From: Virgibacillus doumboii
GTDB taxonomy: Bacteria; Bacillota; Bacilli; Bacillales; Amphibacillaceae
DNA length: 64,000 nt
Direction of reading: 5' to 3'
NCBI RefSeq assembly: GCF_902806455.1
Contig: NZ_CADCWQ010000001.1
Coordinates: 2,294,001 to 2,358,000, forward strand
Shown in pieces: positions 44,149 to 53,033 of this stretch (position 1 is its first letter; each line of letters starts with the position of its first letter). The translations under genes were made by a program, and so were the position numbers. The notes beneath the pieces are model-generated. The model saw only the letters and a program-made list of their open reading frames with translations. It had not been told where the DNA came from and searched no databases.

Positions 44149-44943
44149 TTAATTGCAACAGGAGTCCGAACCCTCAGAGTGATCATATTCGTCATGGCGG
44201 CGAAGCCATGTCTTGCCGTTGCCGTCACTGCGTCCGGGTGGCTGTTCCCAATCCTCCTGCCTGCCAAGTGCTGTTAAATCTAGGTAGTTGAAGACACCAA
44301 GCAGCAGGTCGGTTCCACGGGCGTAAGTCGTATATGTGTGAAAAACTCTTTCATCATCGCGAAGAAAGGTACTCACACCAGGAACTTCCATTGACTGTAC
44401 GGAATCGACTGGTACGCCCGCCTCAACAAGCTCGTCCTTGGTCTGGTAGTTGTATTCGACTGGGGCAATGGATTCATTCAGTGTAGCGTGAAAATCATAG
44501 TTGAAGTCGCTATCGCAGGAGGAGTACCAAGGAATGTTCCAACCCATGCGTTCCTTGTAGCGCTCGAGCTTGGGAAGTGGAGCACGGGAGACCAAAACCA
44601 GCGACGTGTTGCGTGCATGCAGGTGGGAAAGGTGGCCAATGTTGTCCGCAGCAAGTGAGCAAGCTGGACAGCCCGCGTTCCATTCAGGATCGAACATGAA
44701 GTGATGCACGATAAGTTGACGACGCCCTTCAAACAGATCAAGCAGACTGGCCCTGCCGTGAGGTCCCTCGAAGACATAATTCTTATCCATCTCTACCATA
44801 GGAAGTCGACGGCGCTCGGCATTCAGCGCATCCCGCTCCTTAGTGAATTCCTTCTCTTTAGCCAACAGTTCCTTACGAGTCACAAGCCATTCGTCTCGCG
44901 ATACGACATTTGGAAGCTGCGTATAATTTTGCTTTTTTTCCAT
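44149..44943 (-). CDS. DUF899 family thioredoxin-like protein
   Basis: A 264-residue protein. After an N-terminal helical stretch (SRDEWLVTRKELLAKEKEF, RRRLPMVEMDKNYVF) comes a thioredoxin-like domain with HHFMFDPEWNAGCPACS. Later blocks are SRAPLPKLERYKERMGW and VFHTYTTYARGTDLL, all typical of DUF899. The base composition is visibly more GC-rich than neighbours, with frequent GCG/CTG/CGC codons, so it may have come from a higher-GC donor. GGAGGAAG precedes the ATG. Confidence 0.85.
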   Translation of the reverse strand: MEKKQNYTQLPNVVSRDEWLVTRKELLAKEKEFTKERDALNAERRRLPMVEMDKNYVFEGPHGRASLLDLFEGRRQLIVHHFMFDPEWNAGCPACSLAADNIGHLSHLHARNTSLVLVSRAPLPKLERYKERMGWNIPWYSSCDSDFNYDFHATLNESIAPVEYNYQTKDELVEAGVPVDSVQSMEVPGVSTFLRDDERVFHTYTTYARGTDLLLGVFNYLDLTALGRQEDWEQPPGRSDGNGKTWLRRHDEYDHSEGSDSCCN

Positions 44944-45171
44944 ATCATCTTCCTCCTTCTTATTTTTTCTTTAGCTTATCACACACAATGGCTATGGACT
45001 TCTTCTCGATTGCTGAAAACAATTACTTTATTTTTTGTAATCACTTTTTATTCAGTAATTGTCACAATTCGGGAAGGGAGCCTTCTTGTTCAAGGAAGGA
45101 GTCCGTTTGTTCAGGAAATCACTTTATACTACTGGATATGAACATGGGGGCTTGATTCTCGCTGCAGACCG

Positions 45172-45200
45172 AAAAAAGACAGAACCGTTTACCAGTTCTG
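45172..45200 (-). terminator. terminator of the decayed citrate transporter
   Basis: CAGAAC/GTTCTG (45180-45185, 45195-45200). On the minus strand it is followed by TCTTTTTTC. The neighbouring 44944-45170 stretch holds no supported gene. Confidence 0.6.
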
Positions 45201-45309
45201 CCCTTCTCACATCCTGCCTTGTTTCAATTTAATCCTTCCATTCCCATCTGCAAAAGATTGATCAAAAGAATGCCAAAAAATCTTCCAGTAATAGTTGGGC
45301 TAAGTTATT

Positions 45310-45568
45310 TTAGATAGAAATAACACCTGTAATCACCGCGACAACAGTCATAACAACAGTTGCCAGGCCAGCCCATTTTAACATCATCTTCTGGAGGTCA
45401 CCAAATTCAACTCCTGCCATCCCTACTAACAAATAGGTTGAAGGCACAAGCGGACTCAGTAAGTGAACCGGCAAACCAAGAAGAGACGCCCGTCCAATTT
45501 CTACAGGGGAAATGCCATAGTTAGCCGCAATTTCTGCAAGTAACGGAAGTACCCTCTTTAGTCTCCTA
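45310..45568 (-). pseudogene. CitMHS-type citrate transporter, C-terminal fragment
   Basis: The minus-strand frame reads VLPLLAEIAANYGIS, GLPVHLLSPLVPSTYLLVG and GVEFGDLQKMMLKWA, then a final hydrophobic helix and stop at 45310. The SPLVxSTYLLVGMxGVxFGD segment is characteristic of the CitMHS family of metal-citrate symporters. About 80 of roughly 430 residues remain. Confidence 0.65.
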
Positions 45569-45613
45569 AATTATTTATAAAATAATGTTCAGTTCACTTA
45601 AAACTAAACTACA

Positions 45614-46480
45614 TCATTGTATTGAAATCTCGAGCGTATTCGATAACGACTCTATAGGGTCTCCCGGGCTGTAGGAGAAAGTAACAGAAACATCTTGACC
45701 TTCTTCAACTTCCACAACGCTTGGGGCAGGTATAACTAAATATTGGCTATGCCAATCAACCATATCTGTCCCATGCTGATCGATCGCCAGTAAGTTTCTT
45801 GTAATAAACCGAAATGCGTTAAATTTACTGGCTTGATTAAAGGAAAAGGATGCTGTGCATGAGTAAGTTTCCACCTTGGCATTATTATAGTCAATGATTT
45901 GATATACCTCTGGGTCTATTATTTCTTGCGTTTCTTCCGAGATAACATATGGCGATTGAAAGAGTGGTACCGCTGCGTGATAACCTTCAAACAGATAATT
46001 TTGCATGACAGGCTGAACCCCTAGTAGTGTCGCTGAAGGAATCATGATTGGAATCGTACCAAACTTTTCTTTATGATTATTTCGGAAGGATTCAATTACT
46101 TGGACTTGCTTTTCTCTTAACAGAGCACTATGTAACATCTCGCAAACAACTACATCTACTGGTTCGGACGGTACCCAATGAGAAGCATCTGCCTCTATGA
46201 CCTCTACTTTGTCGCCCACCCCGTTTTGTTCGAGAAATTGTTTACTGGCTGTTACCAAATCAGGGTTGAACTCAATGGACTGGACATTTGCACCTTGTTT
46301 TGCAGCAAAAAAAGACAATACGCCTGTACCGCTTCCTAACTCGACAACGTTATGATGGGCTTTCACGATTCTTTCAATAGCGGATTTAAACGACCGTATC
46401 CTATGGCTATCTGACAACATTTGAAAATGGTAGTGCAGAGGTATAAATTGACCTAACTGATTTTTTTCTTCAATTGACAT
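45614..46480 (-). CDS. class I SAM-dependent methyltransferase (PRMT-like)
   Basis: A 288-residue protein with a Rossmann methyltransferase domain. Motif I is VVELGSGTGVLSFFAAKQGA, motif II/acidic is VQSIEFNP, and the loop VVVCEMLHSALLREKQV resembles the double-E region of arginine methyltransferases. A beta-rich C-terminal domain follows, as in PRMTs. The start is moved to ATG 46480 behind AGGAAGTGAG. Substrate unknown. Confidence 0.75.
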   Translation of the reverse strand: MSIEEKNQLGQFIPLHYHFQMLSDSHRIRSFKSAIERIVKAHHNVVELGSGTGVLSFFAAKQGANVQSIEFNPDLVTASKQFLEQNGVGDKVEVIEADASHWVPSEPVDVVVCEMLHSALLREKQVQVIESFRNNHKEKFGTIPIMIPSATLLGVQPVMQNYLFEGYHAAVPLFQSPYVISEETQEIIDPEVYQIIDYNNAKVETYSCTASFSFNQASKFNAFRFITRNLLAIDQHGTDMVDWHSQYLVIPAPSVVEVEEGQDVSVTFSYSPGDPIESLSNTLEISIQ

Positions 46481-46732
46481 ATTCTCACTTCCTAACATCA
46501 AAACTTTCATTCATTGTAGTATATGGCTATTGTGAGAATCTATTAAAAAGTAATCACCCTATATTCAATAGAATGAAATCTATCATTTTATCACCACCTA
46601 TTATGGTCTCTGTTACTCACCTTCTAAGAAGCCAAATTCCCTAAGATACTCAACTATATTGAAACGGTATTAATCCTATAGAGTACATGACAAATCAAAA
46701 GACGAATGCAGGAAGGAGATTATTGTTAGGAA

Positions 46733-46767
46733 AAAAGGGATAAACCAATAACAGGTTTATCCCTTTT
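46733..46767. terminator. terminator of the DUF4352 gene
   Basis: AAAAGGGATAAACC / GGTTTATCCCTTTT-type stem with an 8-base loop and T6 on the minus strand. The upstream 46481-46732 gap shows nothing else. Confidence 0.85.
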
Positions 46768-46812
46768 AACTTAGCCATCCCACACCAGTGAGAAGCTTTA
46801 TCCAATTTTTCT

Positions 46813-47427
46813 TTATTTAAGACTGATTTCAATGCTTTCCGTGCCAAAAAAGCCGGTCTGACAATGTAGAACTGATCCTTTTAGTTTCATATCCTTTGGT
46901 ACTTCAAATACAACCTTACCTGATTTACTTAGGCCTGGATTGATTTGAGTCAGGAAGAAATCACCCATATTATCACCCATCGCCATCATAACCTGCCCGT
47001 CAGTGATAGGATCGTAAGTCGTTCCGTCAGCTGTCTTGATTTTGAAATAGCTGGAATTCATAGTCAGTGCTTCCTTCTGATCATTTTTGACAGTCACATC
47101 GAGAATGACAAATTTACCGCTTGTTGTGGCATTTTCAACGAACTCATTTCCGCTGTCAATTTCGCTGGTCGATTTAACATTATCAACCGTAAAACCAACA
47201 TTAGCAACGGTTGCTGTTTCACCGACACTTGCCTTCTTGACTTTTCCTTCTTTCTCTTTATCCTTTTCCTGTTCATTGCTGTCAGCAGTCTGTTCCTGAT
47301 TCGTCTCACCGCTGTCACCTGATGCAGTATCTGGTGAATCACCTCCACCTGAAAATAGAGCTATTATAATACCTAGAACTACAACTGCACCAATAGCAGT
47401 TAAACATCCAGTAAATAATTTCTTCAT
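46813..47427 (-). CDS. DUF4352 domain membrane-anchored protein
   Basis: A 204-residue protein. An N-terminal anchor helix (AIGAVVVLGIIIALF) is followed by a long low-complexity Gln/Glu/Lys/Ser linker (residues about 28-68). A DUF4352 immunoglobulin-like beta-sandwich comes next (ATVANVGFTVDNV, GKFVILDVTVKND, GLSKSGKVVFEVP). DUF4352 proteins are surface or secreted and mostly uncharacterised. No lipobox Cys is at a cleavable position, so it is probably retained by the helix. Confidence 0.85.
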   Translation of the reverse strand: MKKLFTGCLTAIGAVVVLGIIIALFSGGGDSPDTASGDSGETNQEQTADSNEQEKDKEKEGKVKKASVGETATVANVGFTVDNVKSTSEIDSGNEFVENATTSGKFVILDVTVKNDQKEALTMNSSYFKIKTADGTTYDPITDGQVMMAMGDNMGDFFLTQINPGLSKSGKVVFEVPKDMKLKGSVLHCQTGFFGTESIEISLK

Positions 47428-47587
47428 ACTTATTGCCTCCTTACTAATTGTAATTCCATGTTATCAGTGATGGTCTACAAAAAAATGTATACCCCATGAT
47501 TAATTAAGGAGGCAATTCAATATGTTCCATATCAAAGCATGATGACGGTTTGGGACTTATGTTTTTATCATGGTTTTGATGAAATAT

Positions 47588-47623
47588 AAAAACTGATATG
47601 AATTAATATTCATATCAGTTTTT
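47588..47623. terminator. bidirectional terminator hairpin
   Basis: AAAAACTGATATGAAT / ATTCATATCAGTTTTT, 16-bp perfect stem with a 4-base loop. It probably ends the tat operon transcript on the minus strand. Confidence 0.85.
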
Positions 47624-47687
47624 TATTTCTTGTGATATAGGATTTAGTTGTCCATCCACCACCATTATTTAATTTCAACTCACCCTA

Positions 47688-48419
47688 TTATTGCGCACCC
47701 AACCCGCCATCAATAACAAATTCTGATCCGGTCGAATAACTAGATTCATCAGAGGCCAAATATAACACTAAGTTGGTGACTTCATCAGGTTCTCCGGCCT
47801 TTTTAAGTGGAAACATATTAACCAATTCATCATTAATCAGATGTTCCGTCATAGGTGTTCGTATAAATCCCGGATGTACCGAATTTACACGAATTCCGTA
47901 TTCACCCAGTTCAAGAGCCGCCGCTTTTGTCATTCCTCTAACAGCAAATTTGGAAGCAGTATAAGCAACTTTTTTGTTCGCTCCTATGATTCCAGCAAGT
48001 GAGGAGATATTAACAATCGAGCCTCCCCCGGCTTTTTTCATTGATGGTACAACATGCTTCATACCCAGAAATACCGATACCTGGTTTACATCAATTACTT
48101 TTCGGTATGTTTCCTCTGGATATTCATCAAGGTTTATTTCCGGTATATCAATCCCTGCATTGTTAACTAAAGCATTAACCGGACCAAATGCCTCTTCTGC
48201 TTTCAGAATTACATTTTCCCAGTCAGATGCATTGGATACGTCATGTTTTACAAATAATATATTTTTGCCAATCTCACTTTCCAATTTCTTTCCTTCTTCT
48301 TCCAAAATGTCTGTAACAACAACCCTTGCACCTTCTGCTACCATCCTTTTAACATGGCCAGCTCCCATTCCTCTTGCTCCACCTGTGACAACGACTACTT
48401 TCCCTTCTAATCTGTTCAT
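47688..48419 (-). CDS. SDR family oxidoreductase at the end of the tat operon
   Basis: A 243-residue short-chain dehydrogenase with TGGARGMG, NNAG, the Ser in NISSLAGIIG, and YTASK. It closes with FVIDGGLGAQ. Acidic residue after beta-2 (VVTDIL) favours NAD. The start is moved to ATG 48419 behind GGAGAGAGG. It follows tatA by about 100 bases containing a repeat. It might feed or use the product of the exported GMC enzyme. Confidence 0.85.
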   Translation of the reverse strand: MNRLEGKVVVVTGGARGMGAGHVKRMVAEGARVVVTDILEEEGKKLESEIGKNILFVKHDVSNASDWENVILKAEEAFGPVNALVNNAGIDIPEINLDEYPEETYRKVIDVNQVSVFLGMKHVVPSMKKAGGGSIVNISSLAGIIGANKKVAYTASKFAVRGMTKAAALELGEYGIRVNSVHPGFIRTPMTEHLINDELVNMFPLKKAGEPDEVTNLVLYLASDESSYSTGSEFVIDGGLGAQ

Positions 48420-48450
48420 ATTAACCTCTCTCCTTTTTTGTATAGACCAG

Positions 48451-48507
48451 GGGGACAGGGACCACGGTCCACTCCTAAGTGATCCAATGAACCTGTCCCC
48501 ACGGACC
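48451..48507. repeat. interleaved inverted repeats (GGGGACAGG family)
   Basis: GGGGACAGG (48451) pairs with CCTGTCCCC (48492). A second pair GGTCC (48466) / GGACC (48503) crosses it, giving a pseudoknot-like order. It lies between tatA and the SDR gene. Confidence 0.6.
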
Positions 48508-48521
48508 ACGTGTTAACTGCA

Positions 48522-48728
48522 CTATTTCTCCTCTTTATCAGTATTAAATGCTTTCTTGGCATCCTCAACTGGTTCGGTAATATCATCGACCACATCTTTT
48601 GTCGAGCTCCTGAATTCACTTAGTGTTTGCCCAACGGCTTTTCCAAGCTGCGGGAGTTTTGATGGCCCAAATATAATCAATGCAATTACTAAAATAATTA
48701 TTAAACCTGGAATTCCTATGTTCATCAT
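48522..48728 (-). CDS. tatA: twin-arginine translocase subunit TatA/TatE
   Basis: A 68-residue protein with the TatA layout: a short N-terminal transmembrane helix ([17 protein letters not shown]), then the [15 protein letters not shown] hinge and amphipathic helix, and an acidic/basic tail. It forms the translocation pore with TatC. GGAGAG precedes ATG 48728 (a second ATG follows directly). It lies immediately downstream of the GMC oxidoreductase and in one transcript with tatC, so this is a dedicated minimal Tat system. Confidence 0.9.
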   Translation of the reverse strand: MMNIGIPGLIIILVIALIIFGPSKLPQLGKAVGQTLSEFRSSTKDVVDDITEPVEDAKKAFNTDKEEK

Positions 48729-48753
48729 TTTATATCTCTCCAATCATTTATAA

Positions 48754-50475
48754 TCAAACACTAACCAGTGAGCCAGCTCCCTCTTTAAGATATTGAATCA
48801 TGCCTTCTGTTGCACGATACGTAAGAGCGGACGCAGTAGTTGTTGGATTTGTACAACTGAAATGAGGAAATGCACTTGCGCCGCAAACAAATAGATTGTC
48901 CATATCCCACATTTGCAAGTAATTATTAACTGCAGACGTTTCAGGATCGTCTCCCATAATTGCTCCACCGCCATTATGCTGGAAAGAAAGGTGACCACTA
49001 TAATGTTCTGCTAAAGGAGGTGCCAGGAGATGAGTTGCCCCCATTTCTGTTAAAATTTCCTTCTGTTTTTCCTGGATGAATTTATGAATGGCACGATCAT
49101 TTTCTGAGTAATCCCATGTAATGCGAGTTAACGGATCGCCATTTTCATCTTTATACTTCGGATCTAAATCAAGATAATGATCTTTATATGGCAAAGTAGC
49201 TTTTTGACTGAATATCATTAAAAAACGATTGTGATAAAATAAAGTCTGCTTTTTAAATTCCTTTCCCCATTGCGGTGTGCCAGCTGGTGTAATATTATTT
49301 GCAATGGGAGCATTACCAGTAATACGAGCTTCAATTTGCCCGCCGTGCAGGAAATTCACATTGCTATGATCAAATAAATCACCGGTATAATCCGTTACTG
49401 CCATACCGTATGCACCAGTCGAGACATAGTTATTAAATTTCTTATCATCAAACAAACCGAATGATGAAGTTACGCCATGGTGATCGGTAAAATTCTTACC
49501 TATTACACCCTTGCCAGTTTTGGGGTCATAAGGTTCACCTATTTCAGATAGTAAAAGTAAACGAACATTATTAAAAACATAACTTGTTAATACGACAAGG
49601 TCTGCCGGTTGTTCAAACTCTTCACCTGTTCTCGTATCTTGATACATAACACCGGTTGCTTTTGTACCGTTATGTAATACACGAGTAACTTTCGTATGTG
49701 TTCGCAGTTTGAAGTTTCCGGTTTTTTGAGCAGTTGGGATAACCGTAATAACAGGGTCAGCTTTTGCACCGTATTCACAGTAGTTACTTCCACAAAAACC
49801 GCAGTACTGACAAGCATTTATTGTTTGACCATCAGGATTTGTATATTGCTGCGATACAGTACCTGTTGGGATGACAAACGGCTTGTAATCCATTTTTTTA
49901 GCTGTTTCTTCAAATAAACGCATCTGTTCATTTTTTTTAAGCGGTGGATTTGGATACGGATTGGAACGCTCTGGGTAATTCGGGTCAGGTTCTCCTGAAA
50001 TCCCAGCCATTTTTTCAAATTTATCAAAGTATGGTTCCAATTCGTCATAGGTAATTCCCCAATCTTGAATGGACATATCTTTAGGGATTTTTCCTTTCCC
50101 ATACTTTTCAATAGTTTTCGAACGAATTTCAAAATCATATGGGTAATAACGATGTGTTTGTGCACCCCAGTGACTGCCGCCGCCACCAATACCTTCTCCT
50201 ATTACTGCCGTTGCTTTATCACGGATAGGAGCGGCCTTTTGATCAAGTGTATTTCTGACTGTGTAACTCTCTTTAGTCAACTTTTGATAACCTTCTCCTC
50301 TAACTGGATAGCGTAATTCATCATGTGTAAGCTTATAGTCTTTTAGATTTTTTTCTTTTCCTTTGTCCAGACCTACAACACTATATCCTGCCTTTGTCAG
50401 TTCCGCTGCAACGATGCCGCCCATCCAGCCTACACCAACTGTAACTACATCCACTTTCTCTAATTTTGTTGCCAT
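48754..50475 (-). CDS. GMC family oxidoreductase (gluconate 2-dehydrogenase large subunit type)
   Basis: A 573-residue FAD enzyme. The dinucleotide-binding motif is GVGWMGGIVAAELTKAG, the FAD loop is GGGGSHWGAQTHRY, and the C-terminal active-site region is HNGGGAIMGDD with NPTTTASAL. A four-Cys motif CQYCGFCGSNYCEYG suggests a bound iron-sulfur cluster, as in membrane sugar/polyol dehydrogenases. No signal peptide is present. It follows the Tat-signal-bearing small subunit and probably leaves the cell as its passenger. No cytochrome c subunit is adjacent, so the electron acceptor is unknown. Confidence 0.88.
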   Translation of the reverse strand: MATKLEKVDVVTVGVGWMGGIVAAELTKAGYSVVGLDKGKEKNLKDYKLTHDELRYPVRGEGYQKLTKESYTVRNTLDQKAAPIRDKATAVIGEGIGGGGSHWGAQTHRYYPYDFEIRSKTIEKYGKGKIPKDMSIQDWGITYDELEPYFDKFEKMAGISGEPDPNYPERSNPYPNPPLKKNEQMRLFEETAKKMDYKPFVIPTGTVSQQYTNPDGQTINACQYCGFCGSNYCEYGAKADPVITVIPTAQKTGNFKLRTHTKVTRVLHNGTKATGVMYQDTRTGEEFEQPADLVVLTSYVFNNVRLLLLSEIGEPYDPKTGKGVIGKNFTDHHGVTSSFGLFDDKKFNNYVSTGAYGMAVTDYTGDLFDHSNVNFLHGGQIEARITGNAPIANNITPAGTPQWGKEFKKQTLFYHNRFLMIFSQKATLPYKDHYLDLDPKYKDENGDPLTRITWDYSENDRAIHKFIQEKQKEILTEMGATHLLAPPLAEHYSGHLSFQHNGGGAIMGDDPETSAVNNYLQMWDMDNLFVCGASAFPHFSCTNPTTTASALTYRATEGMIQYLKEGAGSLVSV

Positions 50476-50500
50476 TCTATTCCCCTCCTGTTATCTAACT

Positions 50501-51301
50501 TTACATATGACCACTTAAGCTCTTAGGTTCTTTTTTAACAAACTTTTTTGATTCAACAACATCGGTGTACGACATGTATGCGCCTGGAAATTCTTTCATT
50601 TTCCAACCTTCCATATCTTTATTCCCGCCGTACATTGGATCAGCGTAACAACCCTCCAACGTTAATTGTCTTAATAAACCGAAAAACTCAACAGATGAAA
50701 CTAAATACATCTTAATGTTACCGCTTTCAAACTCTTGCAATACAGCAATCTGTTGTTCCTCTTCTATTGAATTGAATGTTGCTCCATGTTTTTGTTCACT
50801 TACTGAATCTAATTTACGAACACCCTGAATCATAATATCACCGCGGGTTAATGGTGTTTGACCATTAATGAATGGTTTAAACATGTAATCTTCTGCATTT
50901 CCTCCCCAAGGACCAGCTAATTGTTTGTCAATATAATATGGAACACCCAGACCAATTGCACCGGAGCCATTTTCATCCTCTGGGAAAATCACCTCTGTTG
51001 CGGCTGTTAAAACATCAAAATCCTCTTTCCGTGTAAAAAACTGTAATGCCTCTGTATAATTCGGCATTTCTTTAGGAGCAGTTGTTGTTGCTGTTCCAAC
51101 ATTTTCAGCTGAATCCGAATTGGAGCCCAGTAAAGAGCCTAATCCGCCCCCAACAACCAGTCCTCCAACCGTTAAGTATGTCCCTGCGATAAAGTTCCTT
51201 CTTGTGAATTTCTTTTCAAGCTGTTCTTCCAGCTTATCCTTTTTCTCAAAATGTTCTTCCACTTTCTCATCGAAATTGCTGCCCTTTTCATTATCATTCA
51301 T
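50501..51301 (-). CDS. gluconate 2-dehydrogenase subunit 3 (gamma) family protein with Tat signal
   Basis: A 266-residue protein. After a charged n-region it has the twin-arginine motif KKFTRRNFIAG followed by a hydrophobic GG-rich helix, a textbook Tat signal. The mature part contains LTAATEVIFPEDENGSGA and YYIDKQLAGPWG, the gamma-subunit family signature. It presumably folds with the GMC subunit in the cytoplasm and guides it through Tat. It overlaps tatC by 8 bases, indicating coupling to the translocase genes. Confidence 0.88.
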   Translation of the reverse strand: MNDNEKGSNFDEKVEEHFEKKDKLEEQLEKKFTRRNFIAGTYLTVGGLVVGGGLGSLLGSNSDSAENVGTATTTAPKEMPNYTEALQFFTRKEDFDVLTAATEVIFPEDENGSGAIGLGVPYYIDKQLAGPWGGNAEDYMFKPFINGQTPLTRGDIMIQGVRKLDSVSEQKHGATFNSIEEEQQIAVLQEFESGNIKMYLVSSVEFFGLLRQLTLEGCYADPMYGGNKDMEGWKMKEFPGAYMSYTDVVESKKFVKKEPKSLSGHM

Positions 51302-52025
51302 CTTTAATCAACCTTTCTTGTCTTTTCATGGACCATCCAGATAACGCAATACTAATCTCAAATAATACGATTAATGGAATAATAACTAATAAATCACTGA
51401 CAAAATCCGGAGGTGTTATAAGAACACCTATAACAATCAAGATAAAATAAGAAACCTTTCGTGATTTTTTAAGTTTACCAGGGTTGATGATCCCCAACTT
51501 TGTTAAGAACAACACGACAACAGGCATCTCAAAAATAATACTGACTGGAAAAACGATGTTAAACAGAAATGTAAAATACTCGCTGATTCCATAGGTTTCA
51601 ACCACCCCAATAGATTGGTTAATGGAACTCATAAACTGAAGAACCATCGGGAACAAGACAAAATAGCTAAAAGACACTCCTAAAAGAAATAAAAAGAAAG
51701 ACATCGGAATATAAAGAATCGTTCCCTTTGCTTCTTGCTTAGTCAGACCTGGCTTTATAAACGCCCATACTTCATACAGCAGAACCGGCAGTGTAAACAA
51801 AACACTGACCAAAAGTGCACATTTAATATAGATTATAAGGCCATCCGTAAAACTAAATACATTCCACGTCACGGAATGCGGCAACGTATAATCACTCATA
51901 AATGATAACAAGGGCGGTGAAACCATGAACCCGGCAATCATCGTAATAATAAAAGCAGCGGTAACAACAATAAGCCGGTTTCTTAACTCGGATAAATGCT
52001 CAACTAGCGACATTTCTTGTTGCAT
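51294..52025 (-). CDS. tatC: twin-arginine translocase subunit TatC
   Basis: A 243-residue six-helix membrane protein. It has SLVEHLSELRNRL at the N-terminus (signal-binding), FIKPGLTKQEAK in the first cytoplasmic loop, YFVLFPMVLQF, and GVLITPPDFVSDLL near the end. Length and motifs are complete. Start is ATG 52025 behind AGGTGAT. It is the first gene of the tatC-gamma-GMC-tatA-SDR operon, divergent from a TetR gene. Confidence 0.93.
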   Translation of the reverse strand: MQQEMSLVEHLSELRNRLIVVTAAFIITMIAGFMVSPPLLSFMSDYTLPHSVTWNVFSFTDGLIIYIKCALLVSVLFTLPVLLYEVWAFIKPGLTKQEAKGTILYIPMSFFLFLLGVSFSYFVLFPMVLQFMSSINQSIGVVETYGISEYFTFLFNIVFPVSIIFEMPVVVLFLTKLGIINPGKLKKSRKVSYFILIVIGVLITPPDFVSDLLVIIPLIVLFEISIALSGWSMKRQERLIKDE

Positions 52026-52239
52026 GGTTATCACCTAATTTTCTTAAATATTGATTTGTATATTAATGAATTCATGTTACTACTTAAAAACCTCCTTTGT
52101 TTATTTAAAAATGTGATTTTTCATATTACTAATAGTATAATGTTACTAGACAAAATATATCAATTGAATTTTTTTAATATTTAACGTATACATAATATTT
52201 ATAAAATAAAATTACTATAGTTAATAACGAGGTGGTATT

Positions 52240-52824
52240 ATGTTAAATAAGACGAAATATATGGATAAGAGGATAATAAAATCGAAGGAATCATTGAAAA
52301 ATGCATTGATTTCATTACTATTTCAAAAGAGCTATCACAAAATTTCCATTGCGGATATTGTGAACGCGGGAAAGGTCAGTCGTGTCACATTTTATAACCA
52401 CTATCAAAGTAAAGAAAAACTGTTAAACGAAATTATTGATGAAGTCATTGACGAGTTATTATATGCGTATCGTAAACCATATCAACATTTTGACAGCTTC
52501 ACTTATAATGACCTGACACCTTCTGCCGTTGTATTCTTTGAACATGTTTATAAGCATTCTACTTTTTATTCAACCATAGTAAAATCTGAAGTTCTGCCAT
52601 TTTTTCAAAATAGATTAACATCAGAGCTAACCAATCTGAATTTACAGGATTACAGGTTAATAAAATCAAAAGTTAATCAGGAGTTATTTGCGGAATATAT
52701 TGCATATGCAGTAGCAGGCCTAATTATTGAATGGGTTAGGAAAGATTATAAATACTCCCCTAAATATATGGCTGATCAATTATTGGAGATTGTCATGTTT
52801 TCTCCAGTACATAGTTTAAAATAG
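52240..52824 (+). CDS. TetR family transcriptional regulator
   Basis: A 194-residue regulator with HTH SYHKISIADIVNAGKVSRVTFYNHY (read in parts) and a C-terminal domain of the TetR_C type with AYAVAGLIIEWVRKDYKYSP. It is divergent from tatC with a 214-bp AT-rich intergenic region, so it probably controls the tat operon and itself. GAGGTGG precedes the ATG. The ligand may be a substrate of the exported dehydrogenase; that is inferred. Confidence 0.85.
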   Translation: MLNKTKYMDKRIIKSKESLKNALISLLFQKSYHKISIADIVNAGKVSRVTFYNHYQSKEKLLNEIIDEVIDELLYAYRKPYQHFDSFTYNDLTPSAVVFFEHVYKHSTFYSTIVKSEVLPFFQNRLTSELTNLNLQDYRLIKSKVNQELFAEYIAYAVAGLIIEWVRKDYKYSPKYMADQLLEIVMFSPVHSLK

Positions 52825-52910
52825 AAAAGTCTGATTCTTTTTTCCTTGTGAGATAGGAGCTTATCCTCAGAACTTTGGATATAATTTATTTTCTTTAACA
52901 TAAACAGCCT

Positions 52911-52949
52911 GGACACCAAACAATTTTCACATTATTTGGTGTCCTTTTT
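52911..52949 (+). terminator. terminator of the TetR gene
   Basis: GGACACCAAA / TTTGGTGTCC perfect 10-bp stem followed by T5. Confidence 0.85.
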
Positions 52950-53033
52950 ATGGTTACAACCGGTTATCTTATTAAAGGTTTTACTTTATACATACATCAG
53001 TCAAATCTTCTACTTCTTTTGTGATCCAGGGAA

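Noticed and set aside
44701..45141. 146-codon plus-strand open frame across the DUF899 5' end
   Set aside because: Begins inside DUF899 on the opposite strand; the hydrophobic tail is from AT-rich non-coding sequence.
47974..48516. 180-codon plus-strand open frame over the SDR gene
   Set aside because: Mirror of a clear SDR with Rossmann and YxxxK motifs; no ribosome site.
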